Origin: Palsa-506 sp963786975
GTDB lineage: Bacteria > Actinomycetota > Actinomycetes > Streptosporangiales > Streptosporangiaceae
Reading direction: 5' to 3'
DNA length: 64,000 nucleotides
NCBI GenBank assembly: GCA_963786975.1
Contig: CAWBBE010000005.1
Coordinates: 434,001-498,000, forward strand
The translations under genes were made by a program, and so were the position numbers. Under the pieces are notes generated by a model, which saw nothing but the letters and a program-made list of their open reading frames with translations, did no database searches and was not told the origin of the DNA. Below are positions 33,138 to 40,954 of this stretch, one piece after another. Positions within the stretch are counted from its first letter, which is position 1. Each line of letters begins with the position of its first letter.

Positions 33138-34247
33138 TCACGCTGGCCCGGCTAGCTCAGCCAGCCGCGAGACCGCGGCGTCGACCCGCTCGTCGGTGGC
33201 GGTCAGCGCGACCCGGACATGCCGCTGGCCGGCCTGGCCATAGAACTCGCCGGGCGCGACCAGGATCCCGGCTCCGGCGAGCAGCCGCACAGATCCCCAG
33301 CAGTCATGCGCCGGATGCGCTGCCCACAGGTAGAGCCCGGCCTCGGAATGGGTAACTGCCCACCCGGCCGCCTCCAGCGCCGGCCTGAGCCTGGCCCGGC
33401 GCGCGGCGTACCTGGCCCGCTGGGCTTCGGCGTGCTCGTCGTCGCCGAGTGCCGCCGCCATGGCCGCCTGGACCGGGGCCGGCAGCAGCAGCCCGGCGTG
33501 CTTGCGGATCTCCAGCAGGTCCCGGACGAGCGCGGGATCGCCGGTGACGAAGCCCGCCCGGTAACCGGCCATGTTGGAACGCTTGGACATCGAGTGCACG
33601 GCCAGCAGCCCCTGGTGCGAACCGTCGCAGGCGTCCGGGTGCAGGACCGACACGGGCGTCGCGTCCCAGCCGAACCCGAGGTAGCACTCGTCTGATGCGA
33701 CCACCGTGCCCCGCTGCCTGGCCCAGCTCGCGACCTTGCGCAGGTGCTCAGCGGGCAGCACCTGCCCGGTCGGGTTGGACGGGGAGTTCAGCCAGGCCAG
33801 CGCCGCGCGTTCGGGGCCGAGCTCGAGCGTGCCCGCAGCCGCCAGCGGCCGCGCGGCGGCCAGCAGGGCGCCGACATGGTAGGTCGGATAGGCCAGCCGC
33901 GGATACGTCACCACGTCGCCGGGTCCGCAGCCGAGCATCGCCGGCAGCGCGGAGATCAGCTCCTTGGTGCCGATCACCGGCAGCACCGCATCCGGATCCA
34001 CGGTCACGCCGTGGCAGCGGGCCAGCCAGGCCGCGGCTGCCTCGCGCAGCGCCGGGGTCCCGGCGGCGGCCGGGTAACCGGGCGAATCCGACGCCGCGGC
34101 CAGCGCGTCCTGCACCACGCCGGGAACGGGATCCACCGGGGTGCCGACGGACAGGTCGACCAGGCCGCCGCGATGCGCGGCGGCCTTCGCCTTGGCCGGC
34201 TCAAGCGCTTCCCAGGGAAACTGGGGCAGGCGCGCAGCGAGCGTCAG
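33138..34247 (-). CDS. dapC: Succinyldiaminopimelate transaminase (DapC type), apparent CTG start
   Basis: A PLP aminotransferase of the lysine/diaminopimelate pathway: GGLVDLSVGTPVDPVPGVVQ, SPGYPAAAGTPALREA, LNSPSNPTGQVL, the PLP lysine in VHSMSKRSNMAGYRAGFV. No ATG, GTG or TTG exists near the conserved N-terminus (LPQFPWEALEPAKAKA). Instead CTG 34247 overlaps the ferredoxin stop as CTGA and is preceded by AGGAGG at seven bases, so CTG initiation giving 369 residues is proposed. The fdxA-dapC pair is conserved in mycobacteria (Rv1177-Rv1178). Confidence 0.85.
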   Translation of the reverse strand: MTLAARLPQFPWEALEPAKAKAAAHRGGLVDLSVGTPVDPVPGVVQDALAAASDSPGYPAAAGTPALREAAAAWLARCHGVTVDPDAVLPVIGTKELISALPAMLGCGPGDVVTYPRLAYPTYHVGALLAAARPLAAAGTLELGPERAALAWLNSPSNPTGQVLPAEHLRKVASWARQRGTVVASDECYLGFGWDATPVSVLHPDACDGSHQGLLAVHSMSKRSNMAGYRAGFVTGDPALVRDLLEIRKHAGLLLPAPVQAAMAAALGDDEHAEAQRARYAARRARLRPALEAAGWAVTHSEAGLYLWAAHPAHDCWGSVRLLAGAGILVAPGEFYGQAGQRHVRVALTATDERVDAAVSRLAELAGPA

Positions 34248-34570
34248 GACTCGACCTCCTGCGGAGGCAGCGCGGCGACCAGCGGGTGATCCTTGTGGAT
34301 CTTGCCGGTCTTGGCGGCGCCGCCAGGGGAGCCGAGATCCTCGAAGAACTCGACGTTCGCCTTGTAGTAGTCCTTCCACTGGTCCGGCACGTCGTCCTCG
34401 TAGAAGATCGCCTCTACCGGGCAGACCGGCTCGCAGGCGCCGCAGTCGACGCACTCGTCCGGATGGATATAGAGCATCCGCTCGCCCTCGTAGATGCAGT
34501 CGACGGGGCATTCCTCGATGCAGCTCTTGTCGAGCAAGTCGACGCAAGGAAGCGCGATGATGTAGGTCAC
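34244..34570 (-). CDS. fdxA: 7Fe ferredoxin
   Basis: A 108-residue seven-iron ferredoxin: MTYIIALPCVDLLDKSCIEE, then CPVDCIY for the 3Fe-4S side and CVDCGACEPVCPVEAIF for the 4Fe-4S cluster. It is a cytoplasmic electron carrier, probably for cytochromes P450 or other oxidoreductases. GTG 34570 is preceded by GAGGAGGAG. Its stop overlaps the dapC start. First gene of the minus-strand run fdxA-dapC-cysS-ddaH-rocD. Confidence 0.95.
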   Translation of the reverse strand: MTYIIALPCVDLLDKSCIEECPVDCIYEGERMLYIHPDECVDCGACEPVCPVEAIFYEDDVPDQWKDYYKANVEFFEDLGSPGGAAKTGKIHKDHPLVAALPPQEVES

Positions 34571-34708
34571 GTCGGAACTCCTCCTCAGTCCACGCGCTGG
34601 CAGGCCCGCGAGGGCTGGCCGGGCCTCAGTCTCGAGGCCACAGCCAAGTATCTCAATGCCCTGCTAGTACGTGCGCCATCGGTCCGGTCCCCGCGCGATG
34701 GCAGGCTA

Positions 34709-35554
34709 TCAGCCAACCCGGACGCTTCCGGCCGGTGTCGTAGAAGAGTCCCGGGTCCAGCCTTTGCTGCCGCTGGCGGTACGCCATTCGTAGCGGCCGT
34801 ACCGCACATCACGGATCCGGTAGCGCGCGGCATGCGATACCAGCCAGCTGGCTACCGACCAGCCCTCGGCGGCCCGCGGCACGGCCACCGTCACCGCGGG
34901 ATCCCCGGACGCCCGCATCGGCAGCGGCCCGAACGCCCGGGTCAGGCCCTGGCCGGCGGCGGCGAGCCTGGCCGGTCCGGTGGCCTTCCCGCCGTACCAG
35001 CACCAGACCGACCGCGGGTCGCGCCCGGTGAACCCCTGGGCGAGGCTGGCTGCCATCTGCTGGTACTGGATGTACGCGGAGCCGTCGGCGCTGCGCTGAA
35101 CGGCCTGCGCCGCCTTGTAGACCGGGATATGCCGGTAATGCGGCACCCGGGCGAGCGCCTGGAAGAACTTCGTCGTCGCGTAGACCGGATCCTCCAGCTG
35201 GCGGGGGCTGCCCCAGCCTTCGGACGGCCGCTGCTGGAACACCCCGACCGAGTCCCGGTCGCCGAACTCGAGGTTCTGCAGCTTCGACTCCTGCAGGGCC
35301 GCGGCATACGCGACGGTGACCGCGTGCGCTGGCAGGGCGTGCTGCCGGGCCACGCCGGCGATGGTGGCCGCGATGCCGGCCTGACCGGGATCCAGCTTGA
35401 GCACTTCGCTATGCGTCCTTACCTCGCAGCCGCTGCCTGGCGCGAGCAGCGGCTCGACGTGCCGGAACGCGAAGTAGGCGGCGCCGCCGAGCAGGACGAT
35501 GACGGCAAGGGCGATACCGGCAGATCGGCCGCGCCTGCTACTTGTTCCCGGCAC
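34709..35554 (-). CDS. Membrane-anchored lytic-transglycosylase-like protein
   Basis: The start is probably GTG 35554, giving 281 residues; a longer frame would run into divergent dapD. One N-terminal membrane helix (AGIALAVIVLLGGAAYFAF) anchors an extracytoplasmic domain. That domain carries AAALQESKLQNLEFGDRDSV and VGVFQQRPSEGWG, reminiscent of the Glu-containing catalytic region of SLT/goose-lysozyme-like enzymes, followed by DPVYATTKFFQALARV. Related actinobacterial proteins are usually annotated as hypothetical. A cell-wall hydrolase role is an inference from those motifs. Confidence 0.65.
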   Translation of the reverse strand: MPGTSSRRGRSAGIALAVIVLLGGAAYFAFRHVEPLLAPGSGCEVRTHSEVLKLDPGQAGIAATIAGVARQHALPAHAVTVAYAAALQESKLQNLEFGDRDSVGVFQQRPSEGWGSPRQLEDPVYATTKFFQALARVPHYRHIPVYKAAQAVQRSADGSAYIQYQQMAASLAQGFTGRDPRSVWCWYGGKATGPARLAAAGQGLTRAFGPLPMRASGDPAVTVAVPRAAEGWSVASWLVSHAARYRIRDVRYGRYEWRTASGSKGWTRDSSTTPAGSVRVG

Positions 35555-35601
35555 AACAACAGAACGTACCCGCTGGGCGGCAGCGGCTAGGCTCGCTCGC
35601 C

Positions 35602-36471
35602 ATGAACGCCGCACCCAGCCCGCCGGCCGCCGCGGCAGTGCCGCCGCCGGCATCGACACTGCCCGCCACGATCGACGAGCTCTGGCAGCACCGCAGCGAG
35701 CTCGGCCCGCAGGACGCCCGAGCCCGCTCGGACGTGATCGCCGCAGTCGACTCGATCGACGCCGGACACGCGCGGGTGGCCTGGGTAGACCCGGAGTCCG
35801 GCCAGATCGTGGTGGATGAGCGGGCCCGGCGGGCGATCCTGCTGGCCTTCCGGCTGCTGCCGATGGTCGCCTCGCAGGTCGGCGATTTCCGCTACCACGA
35901 CAGGGTGCCGCTCACCAGCCACCTGGACGGGGTGCGGGCGGTGGCAGGCTCGATCGTCCGCTGGGGCGCGTACGTCGCGCCCGGCGCGGTGCTGATGCCC
36001 TCTTTCGTCAACATCGGCGCCTACGTCGACACCGGCACCATGGTCGATACCTGGGCAACCGTCGGCTCATGCGCGCAGATCGGCAAGAACGTGCACCTTT
36101 CCGGCGGCGTCGGCATCGGCGGCGTGCTGGAGCCGGCCGGCGCGGTTCCGGTGGTGGTCGAGGACGACGCGTTCATCGGGTCAAGGTGCATGGTCGTGGA
36201 GGGCGCCAGGGTCCGCACCGGCGCCGTGCTCGGCAGCGGCACGATCCTGACCAGGAGCGCGCACGTGATCGACGTCGAAACCGGTGCGGAACTGCCTCGC
36301 GGCGAGGTGCCGGCCTGGTCGGTCTGCGTTGGCGGCACCAGGAACCGGGAGTTCCCCGGCGGGGAGTTCGGCATGCCCTGCGTGCTGGTGCTCAAGCGTC
36401 TGCCGGCCGGCAGCGCGCACGACAAGGCGGCGCTGAACGACATCCTCCGCGATCACGGCATGAATGCCTGA
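35602..36471 (+). CDS. dapD: 2,3,4,5-tetrahydropyridine-2,6-dicarboxylate N-succinyltransferase
   Basis: A left-handed beta-helix acyltransferase of the succinylase lysine/DAP pathway. The hexapeptide region runs through GAYVAPGAVLMPSFVNIGA, VDTWATVGSCAQIGKNVHLS and GVGIGGVLEPAGAVP, with FIGSRCMVVEGARV. Length is 289 residues from ATG 35602. It pairs functionally with dapC 1.4 kb away on the other strand. dapE, which follows dapD in M. tuberculosis, is not found here. Confidence 0.93.
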   Translation: MNAAPSPPAAAAVPPPASTLPATIDELWQHRSELGPQDARARSDVIAAVDSIDAGHARVAWVDPESGQIVVDERARRAILLAFRLLPMVASQVGDFRYHDRVPLTSHLDGVRAVAGSIVRWGAYVAPGAVLMPSFVNIGAYVDTGTMVDTWATVGSCAQIGKNVHLSGGVGIGGVLEPAGAVPVVVEDDAFIGSRCMVVEGARVRTGAVLGSGTILTRSAHVIDVETGAELPRGEVPAWSVCVGGTRNREFPGGEFGMPCVLVLKRLPAGSAHDKAALNDILRDHGMNA

Positions 36472-36544
36472 GCTGACTGCCGGGCGGCGGCTGACCGGCT
36501 GATCTCAGCACAAGCGCAGCCCCGGTCCGGGAACAGTCCAGGTT

Positions 36545-36760
36545 CGGGGCCAGCGCGGGTGCTCCGGGCGGTTCCGGGCGCACGGCTGGTTCCGGGTGCG
36601 GGTGGTCCCGGTGGGCGGGTGGTTCCGGGTGTGGGTGTTCCGGGTGCTCGGGTGGTTCCGGGTGCCCGGGTGCCCGGGTGCCCGGGTGCCCGGGTGCCCG
36701 GGTGGTCCGGGTGGGCGGGTGGTTCCGGGTGCGCGGGGTGCTCGGGTGGTTGAGGGTGCG
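36545..36760. repeat. G-rich minisatellite-like repeat
   Basis: Some twenty 8-10-base units of the form GGTGnnCCG run through this interval; the most regular part is at 36661-36705, five GGTGCCCG units in a row. On the plus strand several tracts have four closely spaced GGG runs. Open frames cross it on both strands but encode only Pro/Gly-rich simple sequence. It separates dapD from a small membrane-protein gene. Confidence 0.85.
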
Positions 36761-36903
36761 CGGGTAGTTTCGGCGCGCCGGTCATTCCCCGCCGGGTGGC
36801 GATAGTCGCTAGAATCGCGGGCTGGCAAGAACCGCCAGCAGGTGACCGGTCTGGGTCCTGGCGGCCCATGGACGTATCCGGCATCGAGATGTATCTTGTC
36901 GCC

Positions 36904-37266
36904 ATGGATCAGCTCGCCCGGGACGACATCACTGCCGCGGCGGCAGCGCACCGCGAACTAGGCCGCGACTACGACGGCGCGGTCGCCGAGAACCTGATTG
37001 AGCGGATCGGCGACGAGATCGACAAGCGAGTGGACGCCAGGCTCGGCCCGCGCGGCGGCCATCCGGCAAGGCGCGACAAAGACGGCAGGCCAGCCGCCAC
37101 ATCCGGCCCCGGCGTTGCCGGGATCATCCTTGCGCTCGGGTCGATGGGGATCGGCCTTGGCGCGGCCGGTGCGGTGCTGGCGGAGGATAAATCAGGCGCC
37201 GGGCTGGTCGCCTTGATCTGGCTCGTCATCGCCGTCATCAACGTCGCCTACGCCCGGCGCCGCTAG
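36904..37266 (+). CDS. Small membrane protein with N-terminal charged helix domain
   Basis: A 120-residue product with a soluble N-terminus (DITAAAAAHRELGRDYDGAV, then LIERIGDEIDKRVDARLG) and two hydrophobic C-terminal helices (GVAGIILALGSMGIGLGAAG, GLVALIWLVIAVINVAYA). The pattern occurs widely in actinobacteria as an uncharacterised integral membrane family. ATG 36904 is chosen; ATG 36868 would add 12 residues. It occupies the position where dapE lies in mycobacteria. Confidence 0.65.
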   Translation: MDQLARDDITAAAAAHRELGRDYDGAVAENLIERIGDEIDKRVDARLGPRGGHPARRDKDGRPAATSGPGVAGIILALGSMGIGLGAAGAVLAEDKSGAGLVALIWLVIAVINVAYARRR

Positions 37267-37504
37267 CATGCGGCCGCGCTGACCGCCAGCCGCGCTGATA
37301 CCGGCGGCGTCCGCACCTGCTGCGCTGAACCGGAGGCGTCGGCACCCTGCTGCGCTGGCATCCCTGGAGCAGTCATCTGGTGCAGTCAGCTGGCCCCGTC
37401 ATCTCCGGCGCTGACTCCGGCGGCGCGTCGCTCACCCGCCGGGCCTGCTGCACACCCGCCGGGGGGCCCGCCGCACCTGCGCTCGCGCCGCTACCTTTGG
37501 GATC

Positions 37505-38272
37505 ATGAGTGCGCAATCCGAGCCGCGACGCTATATCCGCCGCCAGGGCCCGGCCACGCTGCGAGGCAAGGCTATCCCCAAGACCACTACTGACCAGCGC
37601 CTGCTGGACCGGCGCGGCCCGAGTGACTGGGTGCACACCGATCCGTGGCGGGTGCTGCGGATCCAGGCGGAGTTCGTGGAGGGCTTCGGGCTGCTCGCCG
37701 AGCTCGGGCCGGCGGTCTCGGTGTTTGGCTCGGCTCGGACCGCTCGCGGAACGGCTGAGTATGCCCGGGCGCAGGAGATCGGAGCGGGACTAGCCTCCGC
37801 TGGCTACGCAGTGATCACCGGGGGCGGCCCCGGGATAATGGAGGCCGCTAACAGCGGAGCCGTCAGCGCCAACGGCGTATCGGTCGGACTCGGCATCGAG
37901 CTCCCGGTCGAGCAGGGCCTGAACGAGTACGTCGAGATCGGCCTGGAGTTCCGGTACTTCTTCGTGCGCAAGACCGTCTTCATCAAGTACTCGCAGGCAT
38001 TCGTGGTGCTGCCGGGCGGGTTCGGGACCCTGGACGAGCTGTTCGAGGCGCTCACCCTGGTGCAGACCGGGAAAATCACCAAGTTCCCGATCGTGCTTGT
38101 CGGCAGCGATCACTGGTCTGGCCTGCTGTCCTGGATCAACGAGACGCTGCTCGCGAGCAGCAAGATTTCCGCAGCCGACCCTCAGTTGCTGCGGGTCGCC
38201 GATGACCCTGCGGAGGTCATCCAGATCATTCTGGATGCGCATAGTTCCGGGGTAGTTCCCGACCTCGCCTGA
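37505..38272 (+). CDS. LOG-family protein (cytokinin riboside 5'-monophosphate phosphoribohydrolase type, TIGR00730)
   Basis: The Rossmann-fold lysine-decarboxylase-like domain carries GGGPGIMEAANSGA and the hallmark PGGFGTLDELFEALTLVQ. Length is 255 residues, with a basic N-terminal arm of about 45 (RRYIRRQGPATLRGKA). LOG proteins hydrolyse nucleotide monophosphates to free bases; the M. tuberculosis counterpart (Rv1205) sits in the same neighbourhood. Older annotation as lysine decarboxylase is wrong for this family. ATG 37505. Confidence 0.9.
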   Translation: MSAQSEPRRYIRRQGPATLRGKAIPKTTTDQRLLDRRGPSDWVHTDPWRVLRIQAEFVEGFGLLAELGPAVSVFGSARTARGTAEYARAQEIGAGLASAGYAVITGGGPGIMEAANSGAVSANGVSVGLGIELPVEQGLNEYVEIGLEFRYFFVRKTVFIKYSQAFVVLPGGFGTLDELFEALTLVQTGKITKFPIVLVGSDHWSGLLSWINETLLASSKISAADPQLLRVADDPAEVIQIILDAHSSGVVPDLA

Positions 38273-38430
38273 CGCGTCGCCCTGAGGCGCGCCGTCCGCG
38301 CCGTGCTGCGGACGGTGCGCGGCAAGGTGCGGCACCGAGCATGGTGCGGCCGCGCTGAGCATGGTGCGGCGTGCTGAGCATGGTGACAGTAGCCCCCATA
38401 ATCACAATTCACCGGTTGACGAATATTACC

Positions 38431-38470
38431 GGTTAAGAATTGTCCGGTCAGCGCCGGACATTTCTTAACC
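38431..38470. terminator. Long hairpin between convergent LOG and DHPS-like genes
   Basis: The arms GGTTAAGAATTGTCCGG and CCGGACATTTCTTAACC are complementary at 16 of 17 positions with a six-base loop. Located between two convergent genes, it can terminate both transcripts. The preceding 100 bases contain three copies of GAGCATGGTG about 20 bases apart. Confidence 0.65.
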
Positions 38471-38564
38471 ACTAAGGATGGGTGGCGATGGCCAGGCAGC
38501 TGAGGTTCGGGGGCGGCGACGGGCCGGCTGACCAGATTCGCGGCAACGCCGCTTGCCGGACGGG

Positions 38565-39116
38565 TCAGCCGAGGCCCCGCACCGTCCGAGCAGGCGGCCG
38601 GACGCCGCGGATGGATTCCGCCATGTCGAGCCCGCGCCGCACCTGCAGCGGATGCCAGGTCCGCACAACGGTGGCACCCAGCCAGCCGCAGATCGCCGCG
38701 AGGGCAAGCAGGCCGGCGTCTGTCCCGGACTCGTCCCGCAGGTCGACGAGAGTGGCATAGCCGGCTGCTCGTACGCCCGCGATGCTGGCAGGCTCGGCTT
38801 CGACGAGCAGCCGGCTGGCTGGCAGTCCGGCGCGGCCGGCCGCTGTCAGTCCGGCGCAGGCCAGCACCGCCCCACTGCGCAACGCCAGCGCCGGATCGCG
38901 CGTAATGTCCGCCTGCTCGGCGTCCGCGCAGATGCCGATGCCGGGATGGCTGGCCCGGAATGCCGCGATCGCGGCCGGTTCGAAGGACCCGGATTCGACG
39001 AGTGCCGCGCCTGCCTCGACGGCTGCGGCCGCCTCGGCCAGACTGTGAACCACCGCAAGCAGGGAGGTTCTCTCAGCTGGCAGCCGGTCTAGTGCTCCCG
39101 CCATGGCCCAGAGCAT
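38565..39116 (-). CDS. Short dihydropteroate-synthase-like protein
   Basis: A 183-residue protein with a reduced TIM-barrel character: VHSLAEAAAAVEAGAALVES, ATLVDLRDESG, then RTWHPLQVRRGLDMAESIRG near the C-terminus, a phrase found in small actinobacterial DHPS-related proteins. It occupies the folP2 position of the M. tuberculosis block but lacks the classic DHPS pterin and pABA loops, so synthase activity is doubtful. ATG 39116 has AAGGGA eight bases upstream. Only 15 bases separate it from the divergent DivIVA-like gene. Confidence 0.55.
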   Translation of the reverse strand: MLWAMAGALDRLPAERTSLLAVVHSLAEAAAAVEAGAALVESGSFEPAAIAAFRASHPGIGICADAEQADITRDPALALRSGAVLACAGLTAAGRAGLPASRLLVEAEPASIAGVRAAGYATLVDLRDESGTDAGLLALAAICGWLGATVVRTWHPLQVRRGLDMAESIRGVRPPARTVRGLG

Positions 39117-39131
39117 GGCACGATTCCCTTT

Positions 39132-40367
39132 GTGCCAGTGGTGCTGATCGTCGTGGCCGCCGCGATAGTCGTGGGCGTGGTCGTTGTCGCGCTTGGCCGC
39201 GGCGGTGAGCTGGCCAAATCCACCGCAGATTTCGTTCCCTTTGAAAGCGGTGATATCACCGCGACTGATGTGGCGCTGCTCAGGCCGCCCCCATCGTTGT
39301 ACGGGTATCAGATGCCGGCCACGGATCAGGCCCTCAGCCAGATCGCGCAGGCAATGACGGAGCGAGATGTAGAGATCGCGACCCTACGGCGGCAGCTAGC
39401 GGACCTGCGGGCGGTCATCGATGCAGACGCCAGACCGGACGCGCAGGCACCGGCGGATTATGGAGTTCCCGGCGTGACCGGAGTTCCCGGTGAGCCTGGG
39501 TTTCCTGGTTCGCCGGGCGATTCTGCTGAGACTGGGTTTACTGGTTCGTCCGGGGATCCTGGCGCGGCCGGGCTTCCCGGTGAGCCTGGGTTTCCTGGTT
39601 CGCCGGGCGATTCTGCTGAGACTGGGTTTACTGGTTCGTCCGGGGATCCTGGCGCGGCCGGGCTTCCCGGTGAGCCTGGGTTTCCTGCCTCGCCTGGCAG
39701 TTTTGCTGAGACTGGGTTTGCCGGTACGGCCGGAGTTTCCGGTATGACCGGAGTACCCGGCACAAGCGGGGCTCCGGGTGCTGCGGCCATGATTCTCGGC
39801 GCAGATGGGATCGCCGGTGCGCCGCACGGGCCGGCCGTTCCCGCCGTTCCCGCCGTTCCCAGCTCGCCTGGCGGTCCCTTGCCGTCCCGCCCGAGCGTGT
39901 GGCGGCGTGAACTGGCCGACCCGCTGTCGGCCTGGGATTCGCAGTCGGCCGGGGATTCGGAGTCGGCTTCGCACCCGCTATGGCCCCTGGATCAGCAGTC
40001 CGGTCAGAGTCCGGAGCCGGCTCAGCATCCGCTGTGGGCCCGCGAGCCGCAGCCCGTTCTGGGTCCGCAGCCGGGGGAGAGTCCGCTGTGGGCCCCGGAG
40101 CCGCAGTCCGTTCAGGGCGCCGAGCTGGCGGAGGACCGTCGGCGGGCCGAGAATCAGGAGCCTGCTCAGGGCTCACAGGCTGCCCAGCACCCGCAATCGG
40201 CTCTGGAGTCGCAGCAGGACCCGTGGCCACCGCAGAACCCATGGTCGGCCTGGGAACGGCAATCCGGGTCATCCGCTGAGCCAGCCGGGCCGGCCGGGCC
40301 GGCCCAGCGGGCTGCCTGGGACCCGGCCGTGGATACCGACCCTGGCATATCCGGGGAGGCCTGGTGA
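39132..40367 (+). CDS. DivIVA-domain membrane protein with collagen-like repeats
   Basis: An N-terminal membrane helix (VLIVVAAAIVVGVVVVALG) precedes a DivIVA-like segment (DFVPFESGDITATDVALL, GYQMPATDQALSQIAQAM, EIATLRRQLADLRAVI). Small proteins of this type follow the LOG/folP genes in other actinobacteria (Rv1209 region) and usually end after the coil. Here about 300 extra residues follow: some 35 Gly-X-Y triplets (GVPGEPGFPGSPG...) with GDSAET interruptions every 30 residues, then a Pro/Gln/Trp-rich tail with HPLWxxxxQ repeats. GTG 39132 has no clear ribosome site. The stop overlaps tag (GTGA). Confidence 0.75.
   Translation: MPVVLIVVAAAIVVGVVVVALGRGGELAKSTADFVPFESGDITATDVALLRPPPSLYGYQMPATDQALSQIAQAMTERDVEIATLRRQLADLRAVIDADARPDAQAPADYGVPGVTGVPGEPGFPGSPGDSAETGFTGSSGDPGAAGLPGEPGFPGSPGDSAETGFTGSSGDPGAAGLPGEPGFPASPGSFAETGFAGTAGVSGMTGVPGTSGAPGAAAMILGADGIAGAPHGPAVPAVPAVPSSPGGPLPSRPSVWRRELADPLSAWDSQSAGDSESASHPLWPLDQQSGQSPEPAQHPLWAREPQPVLGPQPGESPLWAPEPQSVQGAELAEDRRRAENQEPAQGSQAAQHPQSALESQQDPWPPQNPWSAWERQSGSSAEPAGPAGPAQRAAWDPAVDTDPGISGEAW
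39484..39740. repeat. 90-base tandem repeat encoding the collagen-like tract
   Basis: TGAGCCTGGG recurs at 39491, 39581 and 39671, a period of exactly 90 bases (30 residues). The first two units are almost identical; the third diverges after TTTCCTG. The pattern implies recent in-frame expansion. Confidence 0.92.
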
Positions 40368-40954
40368 CCGACCCAGGGCGCGGCGCCGAGATCGGCCCGG
40401 ACGGGCGCGCGCGCTGCCCCTGGTCGCTGAGTACCGACGACTACCTGGCCTATCACGATGACGAGTGGGGCAGGCCGATCCACGATGACAAGCTGATGTT
40501 CGAGCGGCTCTGCCTGGAGGGGTTCCAGTCCGGCCTGTCCTGGCTGACGATCCTGCGGAAGCGGGAGAACTTCCGGGCTGCCTTCCGCGGTTTCGACATG
40601 GCAGCGGTGGCCGCTTTCGGGGCCGCCGACGTGGCCAGGCTGCTGGCCGATCCCGGCATCGTCAGGAACAGGGCGAAGATCGAGGCGGCGATCCGGAACG
40701 CCAGCGCCGCGCTAGCGGTGCCGGGCGGTCTTGCGGCGCTGGTCTGGAGTTACGCCGATACCCAGCGCGAAGGGCCGGTTACCCTGTCTGACGTGCCGGC
40801 CTGGACACCGGCGTCCAAGGCGCTCTCGGCGCGGCTTAAGAAGCACGGCTTCGGGTTCGCCGGCCCGGTCACGGCCTACGCGACGATGCAGGCCAGCGGT
40901 GTCGTCAACGACCATCTCCGAGCCTGCGCTTTTCGTGATATCCCGGCTTCCTGA
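40364..40954 (+). CDS. tag: DNA-3-methyladenine glycosylase I
   Basis: This base-excision repair enzyme removes 3-methyladenine. Motifs: RCPWSLSTDDYLAYHDDEWG with the zinc Cys and first His, FERLCLEGFQSGLSWLTILRK, and the C-terminal His/Cys in VNDHLRACAFRD. Length is 196 residues. GTG 40364 overlaps the preceding stop as GTGA. In M. tuberculosis tag (Rv1210) is next to the DUF3117 gene, whereas here more than 5 kb of other genes intervenes. Confidence 0.93.
   Translation: MTDPGRGAEIGPDGRARCPWSLSTDDYLAYHDDEWGRPIHDDKLMFERLCLEGFQSGLSWLTILRKRENFRAAFRGFDMAAVAAFGAADVARLLADPGIVRNRAKIEAAIRNASAALAVPGGLAALVWSYADTQREGPVTLSDVPAWTPASKALSARLKKHGFGFAGPVTAYATMQASGVVNDHLRACAFRDIPAS

Noticed and set aside
36453..36905. 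Proline-rich minus-strand frame across the G-rich repeats
   Set aside because: Simple-sequence translation of the minisatellite, without start signal or non-repeat domain.
39484..39740. Possible CRISPR-like array because of regular repeats
   Set aside because: The units are contiguous 90-base repeats without unique spacers, in frame within a protein, and no cas genes are present.
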